Origin: Siccibacter turicensis LMG 23730
Lineage (GTDB): Bacteria > Pseudomonadota > Gammaproteobacteria > Enterobacterales > Enterobacteriaceae
Reading direction: 5' to 3'
Assembly (NCBI RefSeq): GCF_000463155.2
Contig: NZ_AWFZ01000061.1
Coordinates: 173,294-237,293, forward strand
DNA length: 64,000 bases
Made by a program: the position numbers and the translations under genes. Position 1 is the first letter of the stretch. Every line of letters starts with the position of its first letter. Shown here piece by piece: positions 7,908 to 16,483 of the stretch. A model generated the notes under the pieces. That model had not been told where the DNA came from and made no database searches. It saw only the letters and a program-made list of their open reading frames with translations.

Positions 7908-8546
7908 ATGAAGAAGGTAGCCTTAGTCGCGGGGATGGGATTGTTGCTGGCCAGCGGTCACAGCATGGCTCACGGACATCATCACGGCACGCCGCTGACC
8001 GAAGCGGAACGTCAGGCCAGCGAAGGCGTTTTTAACGACAGCGACGTGAAAGATCGTCCGCTGAGCGACTGGGACGGCGTCTGGCAGTCGATTTATCCGT
8101 ACCTGCTGAGCGGCGATCTCGATCCGGTACTGGCGAAAAAAGCGAAAGCAGCCGGTAAAACCGTGGAGGAGTATCGCGCCTACTACCAAAAAGGGTACGC
8201 CACGGACGTCGAGATGATTGGTATTGAGAACAACGTGATGGAGTTTCACGTCGGAAAAACGGTGAATGCCTGCACCTATACCTATAACGGCTACAAAATT
8301 TTGCATTACACCTCCGGCAAGAAAGGTGTGCGTTATCTGTTTGAATGCACCGATAGCACGTCAAAAGCGCCGAAATTCGTGCAGTTCAGCGACCACACCA
8401 TCGCGCCGCGTAAGTCCGCGCACTACCATATTTATATGGGCAATACCTCACATGAGGCGCTGCTGAAAGAGATGGATAACTGGCCGACCTACTATCCGTA
8501 CCAGTTAAGCAAAGCGCAGGTGGTTGATGAGATGCTGCACCACTAA
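7908..8546 (+). CDS. zinT: ZinT periplasmic zinc/cadmium-binding protein
   Basis: 212-residue secreted metal-binding protein (ZinT/YodA), which captures zinc in the periplasm and passes it to ZnuA. The signal peptide is [21 protein letters not shown], followed at once by the His-rich AHGHHHG loop. Conserved downstream parts include [14 protein letters not shown] and the histidines in SAHYHIYMG and at the C-terminus (MLHH). An in-frame GTG nine bases upstream is too close to the AGGAGA at 7892-7897, so the ATG at 7908 is the start. In E. coli zinT is elsewhere on the chromosome (yodA), so this copy is a rearrangement or acquisition. Confidence 0.93.
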   Translation: MKKVALVAGMGLLLASGHSMAHGHHHGTPLTEAERQASEGVFNDSDVKDRPLSDWDGVWQSIYPYLLSGDLDPVLAKKAKAAGKTVEEYRAYYQKGYATDVEMIGIENNVMEFHVGKTVNACTYTYNGYKILHYTSGKKGVRYLFECTDSTSKAPKFVQFSDHTIAPRKSAHYHIYMGNTSHEALLKEMDNWPTYYPYQLSKAQVVDEMLHH

Positions 8547-8556
8547 AGCCTGATGC

Positions 8557-8586
8557 TGCCTCATCGGGATTGCGCCCGATGAGGCA
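8557..8586. terminator. Hairpin between zinT and yiaD
   Basis: Perfect 12-bp stem with arms TGCCTCATCGGG and CCCGATGAGGCA and a 6-nt loop, placed between the convergent ends of zinT and yiaD. No T-run follows, so it may be a factor-dependent terminator or a repetitive extragenic element. Confidence 0.5.
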
Positions 8587-8594
8587 TTCGCCCG

Positions 8595-9257
8595 TTACTG
8601 AAGCGGGCTAAGGGTAATCTCTACGCGACGGTTCTGCGCTTTACCGTCTTCGGTGCTGTTGCTGGCAACCGGGTTCGCCGGGCCCATTCCGCTGGTGCGG
8701 ATACGGTTGGCGGCGACGCCCTGGGTGATGAGCGCGCTGGCAACGCTGTCTGCGCGCTGCTGCGACAGCTTCATGTTCAGCGCCTGGCCGCCGGTACTGT
8801 CGGTGTAGCCCACCACGTTAACCGCGGTTTTCGGGTACTCCTTCAGGACCATCGTCACGCCGGTCAGGGTGTTGGCACCCGCCGGTTTCAGGTTCGCCTG
8901 GCTGCTGTCGAAGGTGACGTTATTCGGCATGTTCAGGATGATGTTATCGCCGCTGCGGGTGACGCTCACGCCGGTACCCTGCATTTTGTCGCGCAGCTTC
9001 GCTTCCTGCACGTCCATGTAGTAGCCTGCGCCGCCGCCCAGTGCCGCACCGGCCGCTGCGCCAATCAGCGCGCCTTTGCCGCGATCTTTTTTCGAGGAGG
9101 AGAGCGCGCCTACGCCTGCACCGACCAGCGAGCCGATACCGGCACCGATGCCCGATTTACCCGCTTCGCGTTCGCCGGTGTAGGGATTAGTTGTACAGCC
9201 AGATAACGCCAGCGCGCCGCAGACAGCGGCGGCAATAATAACCACACGTTTTTTCAT
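8595..9257 (-). CDS. yiaD: YiaD OmpA-family outer-membrane lipoprotein
   Basis: 220-residue lipoprotein. The signal peptide ends in the lipobox LSGC with C21 as the lipidated residue. Residues about 36-80 form a glycine-zipper segment (GIGAGIGSLVGAGVG and ALIGAAAGAALGGGAG). The C-terminal OmpA domain binds peptidoglycan, with VVGYTDSTGG, LSQQRADSVASAL and NRRVEITL as its signatures. In E. coli, extra YiaD suppresses a temperature-sensitive bamD allele. It is convergent with zinT and divergent from bisC. Confidence 0.95.
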   Translation of the reverse strand: MKKRVVIIAAAVCGALALSGCTTNPYTGEREAGKSGIGAGIGSLVGAGVGALSSSKKDRGKGALIGAAAGAALGGGAGYYMDVQEAKLRDKMQGTGVSVTRSGDNIILNMPNNVTFDSSQANLKPAGANTLTGVTMVLKEYPKTAVNVVGYTDSTGGQALNMKLSQQRADSVASALITQGVAANRIRTSGMGPANPVASNSTEDGKAQNRRVEITLSPLQ

Positions 9258-9475
9258 TCTTTTCCCTTAATCACGTATTTTGCTAAGTCCCCTGTAAAGG
9301 GCGGTTGATTATGCCTTGTAAATGTGATGAAAATTCATGCCTTTCGTCTTAATTTTTACGCGAACGCGGGCTTTTTCAGCGCCGGATGACCGTGCGTTGG
9401 GAGCCTGACGGAAAAAGTCATAAGTCGGTGCCTGTAAGACACCCCTTCACCTGCATACGTACTCAGGAGCGCGTT

Positions 9476-11809
9476 TTGGCTAACTCATCTTCATCTAAAC
9501 CGGTGCTTACCGCCGCCCACTGGGGACCCATGCTCGTCGAAACCGACGGCGAGCGCGTGCTCTCGTCCCGGGGCGCGCTGGAGAGCCGCCACCTTAACTC
9601 GCTGCAAACGGCGGTGCCTGACCAGGTACACAGTAAAACCCGTGTGCGCTACCCGATGGCGCGTAAGGGTTTTCTTGCGTCTCCGGATAAGCCGCAGGGG
9701 GTGCGCGGGCAGGATGAGTATGTGCGTATCAGCTGGGATGAGGCGCTGCGCCTGATTGACACCCAGCATCGCCGTATCCGCGAGTCCGCCGGGCCATCAG
9801 CGATTTTCGCTGGCTCCTACGGCTGGCGTTCGAACGGCGTCTTCCATAAGGCCGCTACCCTGTTGCAGCGCTACATGAGCCTGGCAGGGGGCTATACCGG
9901 TCATTCGGGGGATTACTCCACCGGCGCGGCGCAGGTGATCATGCCCTACGTGCTCGGCGGCAACGAGGTTTATCAGCAGCAGACCAGCTGGCCGTTGGTA
10001 CTGGAGCACAGCGATGTGGTGGTGCTCTGGAGCGCCAACCCGCTCAACACCCTGAAAATTGCCTGGAACGCCTCTGACGAGCAGGGCATCGGCTGGTTTG
10101 AAAAGCTGAAGCGCAGCGGTAAACGGCTGATCTGCATCGACCCGATGCGCTCCGAAACCGTTGATTACTTTGGTGACAGCATGGAGTGGCTGGCCCCGCA
10201 CATGGGTACCGACGTGGCGCTGATGCTGGGCATCGCCCATACGCTGGTGGAAAACGACTGGCACGACCGCGCGTTTCTGGCGGCCTGCACCCACGGATAC
10301 GCTATCTTTGCCGATTACCTGACCGGCGCGAGCGATGGCGTTGCCAAAGACGCCGCCTGGGCGGCACCGATCTGTGGCATTCCGGAATCCACCATTCGCG
10401 AACTGGCGCAGCTGTTCAGCCAGAACCGCACGCTGCTGATGGGCGGATGGGGCATGCAGCGTCAGCAGTACGGCGAGCAGAAACACTGGATGCTGGTCAC
10501 GCTGGCGGCGATGCTCGGGCAGATCGGCACCCCCGGCGGCGGCTTCGGTCTGTCGTACCACTTTGCCAACGGCGGCAACCCGACACGCCGTGCGGCGGTG
10601 CTGGCCTCGATGCAGGGCAGCGTAAAGGATGGCACCGACGCGGTAGAGAAAATTCCGGTGGCGCGCATCGTTGAGGCGCTGGAAAACCCCGGCGGCGAGT
10701 ACCAGCATAACGGCCAGCAGAAACGCTTCCCCGACATCCGCTTCGTCTGGTGGGCGGGCGGCGCCAACTTCACTCATCATCAGGACACCAACCGCCTGAT
10801 CCGAGCCTGGCAGAAGCCGGAGCTGGTGGTGATCTCCGAGTGCTTCTGGACCGCCGCGGCGCGCCATGCGGATATCGTGCTGCCGATTACCACCTCGTTT
10901 GAGCGCAACGATCTCACCATGACCGGCGACTACAGCAACCAGCATCTGGTGCCGATGAAGCAGGTGGTGGCGCCCCAGGGCGAAGCGCGTAATGATTTTG
11001 ACGTGTTTGCTGAACTGAGCGAGCGCTGGGAAGCGGGCGGGATGGCGCGCTTCACCGAAGGGAAAGATGAAATGGCGTGGCTGGAAACCTTCTACACCAT
11101 TGCCGGTGAGCGCGGTGCGGCCCAGGGCGTCACCCTGCCGCCGTTCGCCGAGTTCTGGGAGGCCAACCAGCTCATTGAGATGCCGGAGAGCGAGAAGAAC
11201 GCCCGGTTCGTGCGTTTTGCCGCGTTCCGCGAGGATCCGCAGGGCAATCCGCTCTCCACCCCCAGCGGTAAAATTGAAATTTACTCCGAACGTATCGCCG
11301 CGTTTGGCTACGCCGACTGCCCGCCGCACCCGAGCTGGATTGCGCCCGATGAGTGGCACGGTAGCGCCGAGCCAGGTCAGCTGGAGCTGCTCTCCTCGCA
11401 TCCGGCGCACCGTCTGCACAGTCAGCTTAACTATGCGCACCTGCGCGAGCAGTATGCGGTGGCGGGACGTGAGCCGCTGACGCTGAACCCGGAGGATGCC
11501 CGGGCGCGCGGCATTGAAAACGGTGATGTGGTGCGGGTGTGGAACGATCGCGGGCAGGTGCTGGCCGGGGCAGTGGTCACCGATGGCATCCGGCCGGGCA
11601 CCGTCTGTCTGCACCAGGGGGCGTGGCCCGATCTGGATCGCGACAACGGCGGCGTGTGTAAAAACGGTGCGGTAAACGTGCTGACGCGCGATGTGCCGAC
11701 CTCACGGCTGTCAAACGGCTGTGCGGCCAACTCGTCGCTGGTGTGGATGGAGAAGTATCGCGGCCCGGCGCTGACCGTTACGGCGTTTGATCCGCCTGCC
11801 AGCGCATAA
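9476..11809 (+). CDS. bisC: BisC biotin sulfoxide reductase, TTG start
   Basis: Cytoplasmic molybdopterin (bis-MGD) oxidoreductase of the DMSO reductase family, reducing biotin sulfoxide and free methionine-S-sulfoxide. The ORF can be extended to an ATG at 9386, but a TTG at 9476 has AGGAG six bases upstream. It gives [19 protein letters not shown] and exactly 777 residues, the length of E. coli BisC. Recognisable parts include GSYGWRSNG (about residue 100), GDYSTGAAQ with the serine that would ligate molybdenum, and the C-terminal MGD-binding domain with [16 protein letters not shown]. No Fe-S cysteine motif or Tat signal is present, as expected. The 3' end overlaps convergent yiaC by 32 bases. 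Confidence 0.94.
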   Translation: MANSSSSKPVLTAAHWGPMLVETDGERVLSSRGALESRHLNSLQTAVPDQVHSKTRVRYPMARKGFLASPDKPQGVRGQDEYVRISWDEALRLIDTQHRRIRESAGPSAIFAGSYGWRSNGVFHKAATLLQRYMSLAGGYTGHSGDYSTGAAQVIMPYVLGGNEVYQQQTSWPLVLEHSDVVVLWSANPLNTLKIAWNASDEQGIGWFEKLKRSGKRLICIDPMRSETVDYFGDSMEWLAPHMGTDVALMLGIAHTLVENDWHDRAFLAACTHGYAIFADYLTGASDGVAKDAAWAAPICGIPESTIRELAQLFSQNRTLLMGGWGMQRQQYGEQKHWMLVTLAAMLGQIGTPGGGFGLSYHFANGGNPTRRAAVLASMQGSVKDGTDAVEKIPVARIVEALENPGGEYQHNGQQKRFPDIRFVWWAGGANFTHHQDTNRLIRAWQKPELVVISECFWTAAARHADIVLPITTSFERNDLTMTGDYSNQHLVPMKQVVAPQGEARNDFDVFAELSERWEAGGMARFTEGKDEMAWLETFYTIAGERGAAQGVTLPPFAEFWEANQLIEMPESEKNARFVRFAAFREDPQGNPLSTPSGKIEIYSERIAAFGYADCPPHPSWIAPDEWHGSAEPGQLELLSSHPAHRLHSQLNYAHLREQYAVAGREPLTLNPEDARARGIENGDVVRVWNDRGQVLAGAVVTDGIRPGTVCLHQGAWPDLDRDNGGVCKNGAVNVLTRDVPTSRLSNGCAANSSLVWMEKYRGPALTVTAFDPPASA

Positions 11810-12215
11810 TCCACGTCGGGTGGTGGGTTTCCTCCTGCCAGGCGCTTTCTTCAATGCGAAAGCCCAGGTGGTGGTAGAAATTCACCGCCCGCGTATTCTT
11901 CTGGTACACCTCCAGGCTGAGATCGTCAACGCGCGCCATAACGTGGCGCATTAACGCTCCGCCGATACCCTGCCCGAGCGCGTCCGGCGCGACAAACAGC
12001 GCCCCCACGAAGCGCCCATCCATCACGCTGATAAACCCGCGCAGTCCATCCTCTTCATCGACCCAGGTCTGTGCGCCGGGGAGATAGACTTCGCGCACCA
12101 GGCCGAGGCTCTCCTGCCAGTAGCTGGCGTCAATAAACGGATGGGCCGCCGTAGTGCTGACCAGCCACAGGTCGAGCAGCGCCGGCAGGTCGTCGCGGGA
12201 CGCCTCGCGAATCAT
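11778..12215 (-). CDS. yiaC: YiaC GNAT lysine acetyltransferase
   Basis: 145-residue GNAT enzyme; E. coli YiaC acetylates protein lysines. The N-terminus [17 protein letters not shown] is typical, and [18 protein letters not shown] carries the acetyl-CoA pyrophosphate loop (R/QGxGG). The frame continues upstream to 12272, but the MIREA start at 12215 matches E. coli and overlaps the tag stop codon by four bases, indicating coupled translation tag-yiaC. The end overlaps convergent bisC by 32 bases. Confidence 0.92.
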   Translation of the reverse strand: MIREASRDDLPALLDLWLVSTTAAHPFIDASYWQESLGLVREVYLPGAQTWVDEEDGLRGFISVMDGRFVGALFVAPDALGQGIGGALMRHVMARVDDLSLEVYQKNTRAVNFYHHLGFRIEESAWQEETHHPTWIMRWQADQTP

Positions 12216-12775
12216 CCCCGCGCTCCCGGATGGCAATGGCAGGTAGTGATGTGATCGTTCACTAACCCGCAAGCCTGCATAAACGAGTAACAGATGGTGG
12301 AGCCGACAAATTTAAAGCCACGTTGCTTCAGAGCTTTCGACAGCGCGTCGGAGGCGGGGGTGGTTACCGGGATCTCTCTCGAAGTGCTCGCGGTGGTGAC
12401 CTGCGGCTGGTTATCCACGAACCCCCAGACAAAATCTGAAAATGACTCACCGTTTGCCTGCATTGCCAGCAGCGCCCGCGCGTTGGTGATGATGGCTTCC
12501 AGCTTGCCGCGATGGCGAATAATGCTGGCGTCCTGCATCAGGACATCCACCTCTTCCGGGGCGATTGCCGCCACGCGCTGTGGATCGAAATGGTGGAAGC
12601 AGCGCCGGTAATTCTCTCGCTTTTTCAACACGGTAATCCACGACAGCCCCGCCTGTTGGCCTTCCAGGCAGATCATTTCAAACAGCGCGTTAGCGTCGCG
12701 CTGTGGCACGCCCCATTCGTTATCGTGATAGGCAATATAAAGCGGGTCCTGTGTGACCCATCCGCATCGTTGCAT
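12212..12775 (-). CDS. tag: Tag 3-methyladenine DNA glycosylase I
   Basis: Constitutive base-excision repair glycosylase that removes 3-methyladenine; 187 residues as in E. coli. The zinc-snap residues C4, H17, H175 and C179 are all at the expected positions, and FEMICLEGQQAGLSW carries the catalytic-site glutamate region. It is transcribed ahead of yiaC with a four-base overlap. Confidence 0.96.
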   Translation of the reverse strand: MQRCGWVTQDPLYIAYHDNEWGVPQRDANALFEMICLEGQQAGLSWITVLKKRENYRRCFHHFDPQRVAAIAPEEVDVLMQDASIIRHRGKLEAIITNARALLAMQANGESFSDFVWGFVDNQPQVTTASTSREIPVTTPASDALSKALKQRGFKFVGSTICYSFMQACGLVNDHITTCHCHPGARG

Positions 12776-12930
12776 CGGTTTCTCGTTCCTTCCAGTTACG
12801 CGACGGTGGAATTCTGTTCACCCGGCTTGACGTGTCTGATAAAGAGACAATAGTTAAGACAGGGACTTTCGCCCATCCGACGAAAAAACGACGATAATCC
12901 GCCGGTTCAGGCTCTTCTGGGGTCGCGTTA

Positions 12931-13617
12931 ATGATGACTCATTTATGCAGTGGCCGTTCTGCGTGCATGCGCAGGGCGTTGATATTGTGGTGCCTGACGT
13001 TAACCGCAAATGCGTATGCCTGGCAGCAGGAATATATCGCCGATGGCCCGCACAGCGATAGCGTTGCGCGATACACCTGGGACAGCGATCACCAACCCCG
13101 GTATGAAGATGTGCTCGCCGAGCGTATCCACTCGCAGGAGCGGGCGCTGCAGGCCATCGCCTCGCCGCCTGCTCCGGACCGTGCTTCGCAGATGAACGTC
13201 GGCTGGAGTCTGCCGATGCCTTATGGCGTCACCACCGGCCCGGTAGCGGGCTGGCGCTGGGACGGCAGCAGCACGGCGATGTACAGCGACCCGACAGCGG
13301 CAAGCAGCAGCGATTCGCTATGGCACGCGCCGGTGAGCACGCTCGGCTGGCGCGTAGACTCCAGCATCGGGCCGGTGCGCCCCTGGGCGCAGGTGAGCTA
13401 CAACCAGCAGTTCGGCGATAACGTCTGGAAATCCCAGGCCGGGCTGCACCTGATGCCCGCCAGCATCCAGTACGGTAACTGGATGGACGTCAGCGTCGGG
13501 GTGGATATGCCGCTTACCCGGCATCTCGCGGCCTGGACATCGCTGTCGCAGAGCGACGGCATGACCAGCAGCGAAGACGTCATGATGTATAACCTGGGCG
13601 TCAGCGCGAACTTTTAA
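12931..13617 (+). CDS. yhjY: YhjY-like outer-membrane beta-barrel protein
   Basis: 228-residue exported protein. The signal sequence is MRRALILWCLTLTANAYA, preceded by a short charged leader. The second half reads as alternating amphipathic strands (RPWAQVSYNQQFG, WMDVSVGVDMPL, HLAAWTSLSQS) ending in NLGVSANF, with a C-terminal Phe as outer-membrane barrels have. Position between tag and yhjX matches E. coli yhjY, an autotransporter-barrel-like protein, possibly an esterase relative. The start is uncertain: ATG 12931, 12934 or 12967. Confidence 0.75.
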   Translation: MMTHLCSGRSACMRRALILWCLTLTANAYAWQQEYIADGPHSDSVARYTWDSDHQPRYEDVLAERIHSQERALQAIASPPAPDRASQMNVGWSLPMPYGVTTGPVAGWRWDGSSTAMYSDPTAASSSDSLWHAPVSTLGWRVDSSIGPVRPWAQVSYNQQFGDNVWKSQAGLHLMPASIQYGNWMDVSVGVDMPLTRHLAAWTSLSQSDGMTSSEDVMMYNLGVSANF

Positions 13618-13629
13618 GGGCCGACGGCG

Positions 13630-13920
13630 TTAAGGGCGGTTGGTCAGCGCGATTTTCACCCCGCAGGCTTCAGCGTAGCGGCGCAGGGTGTTCCAGGTGG
13701 CGCGGGTGATATTGCGCTCCAGGCGAGAGATGGCGGGCGGCTTCACGCCCATGCGTTCAGCGACCTGGGCGCGGCTCAGGCCTGCGGATTCGCGCCACTG
13801 GGTGAGCTGCCTGAGCAGGGCGACCTCTTCAGAGATGTCATCCTCGCTCAGCGTCATGCTTGTCATCTGGTAGGGTTGTTCCATCAATGCATCGTGGGTA
13901 AAGGGGATTACCTTTGCCAT
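13630..13920 (-). CDS. Orphan Xre-family HTH regulator, antitoxin-like
   Basis: 96 residues, convergent with yhjY. The HTH is LSRAQVAERMGVKPPAISRLERNI (about residues 48-71), followed by NTLRRYAEACGVKIAL, a HigA/HipB-like C-terminal extension. Antitoxins of this shape normally pair with a RelE/HigB toxin encoded just upstream, yet no such frame is visible in 13921-14100. It may be a stand-alone regulator or the remnant of a toxin-antitoxin pair. E. coli has no gene here. Confidence 0.75.
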   Translation of the reverse strand: MAKVIPFTHDALMEQPYQMTSMTLSEDDISEEVALLRQLTQWRESAGLSRAQVAERMGVKPPAISRLERNITRATWNTLRRYAEACGVKIALTNRP

Positions 13921-14483
13921 GCCATCTCCTCCGATCCTGATCCGCAGGGTCGCCCGCCCGGGGGTATCGGTTTTATTGTTCTTAAAGCTCGGTTTAAAAA
14001 ACGTAGACGCCGCCGCGCTCGCCTGATTGACGAATGATGCGGTGGCTGCCGGAAGATACTGATGTTACCGCGTGCGTCACTCACCGTCCTTGATGTGAAT
14101 ATCCACTAACCTTTTTAAGGTAATATTAATTTACACGTTAATATTGTCCAGATTTTACGCGCATTTTTGTCAGAAAGGCAGCGGTACGGCGGAAATTCTC
14201 AGGAAATTCGGTTCGCTGTGGCTGTAGCGAGCTGATGATGCATGAACGACGCGGCGTGCAGCACGGTTATCAACATTTGCGTTACGCGACGATCACAGTA
14301 TTAACAACAACCTGAGCGATAGTGGGTACTCACTTTTGCTTTTCATGATGTGCTGACGAGGCCATTCATTCCCGCTTCGTGGCATTTCATTCCGCCCCCG
14401 ATGCATCTCATGCCGTTTTCAACCCGCAATAACCCCCCCTTCGCTATGGTAAGGACAGTTAATTTCCTTACAGGAATACCGTC
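13921..14483. other. Long intergenic region upstream of yhjX
   Basis: No coding frame is supported over 560 bases. It holds an inverted repeat with arms AATATTAA (14122-14129) and TTAATATT (14138-14145) in an AT-rich patch. The triple YpdB-type repeat follows at 14360-14411. A second small inverted repeat, GTAAGGA/TCCTTAC (14449-14455 and 14465-14471), lies next to the yhjX start. The rest shows no RNA gene or mobile element that I recognise. Confidence 0.5.
14360..14411 (+). promoter_or_regulatory. Three YpdB-type direct repeats before yhjX
   Basis: GGCCATTCAT (14360-14369), GGCATTTCAT (14381-14390) and TGCATCTCAT (14402-14411) repeat with an exact 21-bp period (10-bp box plus 11-bp spacer). 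In E. coli, YpdB activates yhjX through two GGCATTTCAT boxes separated by 11 bp. The central copy is identical to that box, and a third upstream copy is present here. Confidence 0.8.
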
Positions 14484-15695
14484 ATGAACCTTTCATCCAC
14501 TGCTAATCGTACTCGCTGGCTGACCCTCATCGGGACCATTATCACCCAGTTTGCACTGGGTTCCGTTTATACCTGGAGCCTGTTTAACGGCGCGCTATCC
14601 GAGAAACTCGACGCGCCGGTCAGCCAGGTCGCCTTTTCCTTTGGCCTGCTCAGCCTCGGGCTGGCGCTCTCGTCGTCGGTAGCCGGTAAGCTTCAGGAGC
14701 GCTTCGGCGTGAAGCGCGTGACCATCGCGTCAGGGCTGCTGCTTGGTCTGGGACTGTTTCTGACGGCGCACGCCAACAGCCTGATGATGCTCTGGCTGTG
14801 CGCGGGTATCCTGGTGGGGCTGGCCGATGGTGCCGGCTACCTGCTGACGCTCTCCAACTGCGTAAAATGGTTCCCGGAGCGTAAAGGGCTGATTTCTGCC
14901 TTCTCCATCGGCTCCTACGGGTTGGGTAGCCTGGGCTTTAAGTTCATCGACACCCATCTGCTCAATACCGTCGGGCTGGAAAAAACCTTCGTCATCTGGG
15001 GCGCCCTGGCGCTGGTGATGATCGTGTTCGGCGCGATGATGATGAAAGACGCGCCGATGCAGCCGGCGACCAATGCCAGCGGGCAGACGGCGCAGGACTT
15101 TACCCTCCCCGAATCAATGCGTAAGCCGCAGTACTGGATGCTGGCGCTGATGTTCCTGACCGCCTGCATGTCCGGCCTGTACGTGATTGGCGTGGCGAAA
15201 GATATCGCCCAGGGGATGGTGAAGCTGAGCGCGCTGGATGCGGCCAACGCCGTCACGGTGATCTCCATCGCCAACCTGAGTGGCCGCCTGGTGCTGGGTA
15301 TTCTCTCTGATAAAATCGCCCGTATCCGCGTCATCACTATTGGCCAGGTCATTTCGCTGGTGGGTATGGCGGCCCTGCTGTTCGCCCCGTTGAACGCCGT
15401 GACCTTCTTTGCGGCAATCGCCTGCGTGGCCTTTAACTTTGGCGGCACCATTACCGTCTACCCGTCGCTGGTGAGCGAGTTCTTCGGCCTGAATAACCTG
15501 GCGAAAAACTACGGCGTCATCTACCTGGGCTTCGGTATCGGCAGCATCTGCGGGTCGCTTATCGCCTCGCTGTTTGGCGGCTTCTACGTCACCTTCGTGG
15601 TTATCTTTGCCCTGTTGATTGTCTCTCTGGCGCTCTCCACCACCATTCGCCAGCCGCGTCGTGAAGCGGTGCGCCACACTCACGCTCACGCCTGA
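14484..15695 (+). CDS. yhjX: YhjX pyruvate-responsive MFS transporter
   Basis: 403-residue inner-membrane carrier of the oxalate/formate antiporter (OFA) branch of MFS, with 12 predicted helices. The opening helix TLIGTIITQFALGSVYTWSLFNGALS is diagnostic. E. coli YhjX is the main target of the YpdA/YpdB pyruvate-sensing two-component system and probably moves pyruvate. Three YpdB-type boxes upstream indicate the same control. A short His/Ala tail (HTHAHA) ends the protein. Confidence 0.93.
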   Translation: MNLSSTANRTRWLTLIGTIITQFALGSVYTWSLFNGALSEKLDAPVSQVAFSFGLLSLGLALSSSVAGKLQERFGVKRVTIASGLLLGLGLFLTAHANSLMMLWLCAGILVGLADGAGYLLTLSNCVKWFPERKGLISAFSIGSYGLGSLGFKFIDTHLLNTVGLEKTFVIWGALALVMIVFGAMMMKDAPMQPATNASGQTAQDFTLPESMRKPQYWMLALMFLTACMSGLYVIGVAKDIAQGMVKLSALDAANAVTVISIANLSGRLVLGILSDKIARIRVITIGQVISLVGMAALLFAPLNAVTFFAAIACVAFNFGGTITVYPSLVSEFFGLNNLAKNYGVIYLGFGIGSICGSLIASLFGGFYVTFVVIFALLIVSLALSTTIRQPRREAVRHTHAHA

Positions 15696-15715
15696 TCACT
15701 GTCCATGTTCTCCCG

Positions 15716-15744
15716 CGCCACGCTTACCGCGTGGCGTTTTTTTT
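15716..15744 (+). terminator. yhjX terminator
   Basis: Stem CGCCACGC/GCGTGGCG with a 5-nt loop followed by eight T, 20 bases after the yhjX stop. Confidence 0.9.
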
Positions 15745-15821
15745 ATGCCAGCGGCGCTTTTTTCACCACCTCGCGCATCGCGACTATGCTTTCTAAACAT
15801 TCACAACAGAAGGAACACGCG

Positions 15822-16253
15822 ATGTCTTTAGAAAAAGTGGTGTACCGCGCTAAAGCAAAAGCAACCGGTGGGCGCGATGGCCGCGCCGTCTCTTCCGACG
15901 GTGTGCTGGACGTGAAGCTGGGCGTACCGAAAGAGATGGGCGGCGCGGGCGGAGAGGCCACCAACCCGGAACAGCTGTTCGCCGCGGGCTATTCCGCCTG
16001 TTTCCTCGGGGCGTTAAAGCACGTTGCCGCCCAGGAGAAGAAAAAGATCCCGCAGGACGCGTGGATTGAGGGCGAAGTTGGCATCGGCCCACTGCCGACC
16101 GGCTTTGGTATTGAGGCGCAGCTGAACGTTCACCTGCCGGGCATGGACCAGGCCGAAGCCGATGCGCTGGTGCAAAAGGCCCACATCGTCTGCCCCTACT
16201 CCAACGCCACCCGCGGCAATATCGACGTGAAACTCAACGTCATCACCGCTTAG
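15822..16253 (+). CDS. ohr: Ohr organic hydroperoxide reductase
   Basis: 143-residue OsmC/Ohr-family thiol peroxidase that detoxifies organic hydroperoxides in the cytoplasm. The two redox cysteines are C60 ([12 protein letters not shown]) and C124 ([13 protein letters not shown]), and the conserved arginine region [18 protein letters not shown] is near the start. The frame extends upstream to 15705, but the ATG at 15822 gives [10 protein letters not shown] and follows an AGGAA-type binding site. No OhrR regulator gene is adjacent. Not present at this position in E. coli K-12. Confidence 0.93.
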   Translation: MSLEKVVYRAKAKATGGRDGRAVSSDGVLDVKLGVPKEMGGAGGEATNPEQLFAAGYSACFLGALKHVAAQEKKKIPQDAWIEGEVGIGPLPTGFGIEAQLNVHLPGMDQAEADALVQKAHIVCPYSNATRGNIDVKLNVITA

Positions 16254-16288
16254 TACGCTATTCCTGAATGCGTTGAGCAAAACGTGCG

Positions 16289-16325
16289 GATCCAGCTCGA
16301 CAGTTTGTAAATAATGAGCTGGATC
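16289..16325. repeat. Inverted repeat between ohr and eptB
   Basis: Perfect 10-bp arms GATCCAGCTC (16289-16298) and GAGCTGGATC (16316-16325) separated by 17 bases. No T-run follows. It may form a hairpin at the end of the ohr transcript or act as a binding site for eptB control. Confidence 0.5.
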
Positions 16326-16483
16326 TCACTCCGCCAGGACACTTTTCCCCGCCGCTGTGGTCTACTAACCACGCCTGACGTTTGAATCCTCCTGATTCCT
16401 GTGCGTACCTTACTTTTTCCACAAGAATGCTTTGCCTATCAAAGCAGTGGATTCGTTTTTCTCTGTTTTCCGGGATTGCTTGC

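Noticed and set aside
9797-11614. 605-codon minus-strand frame opposite bisC
   Set aside because: Shadow of a GC-rich gene; the plus-strand protein is a full-length match to BisC.
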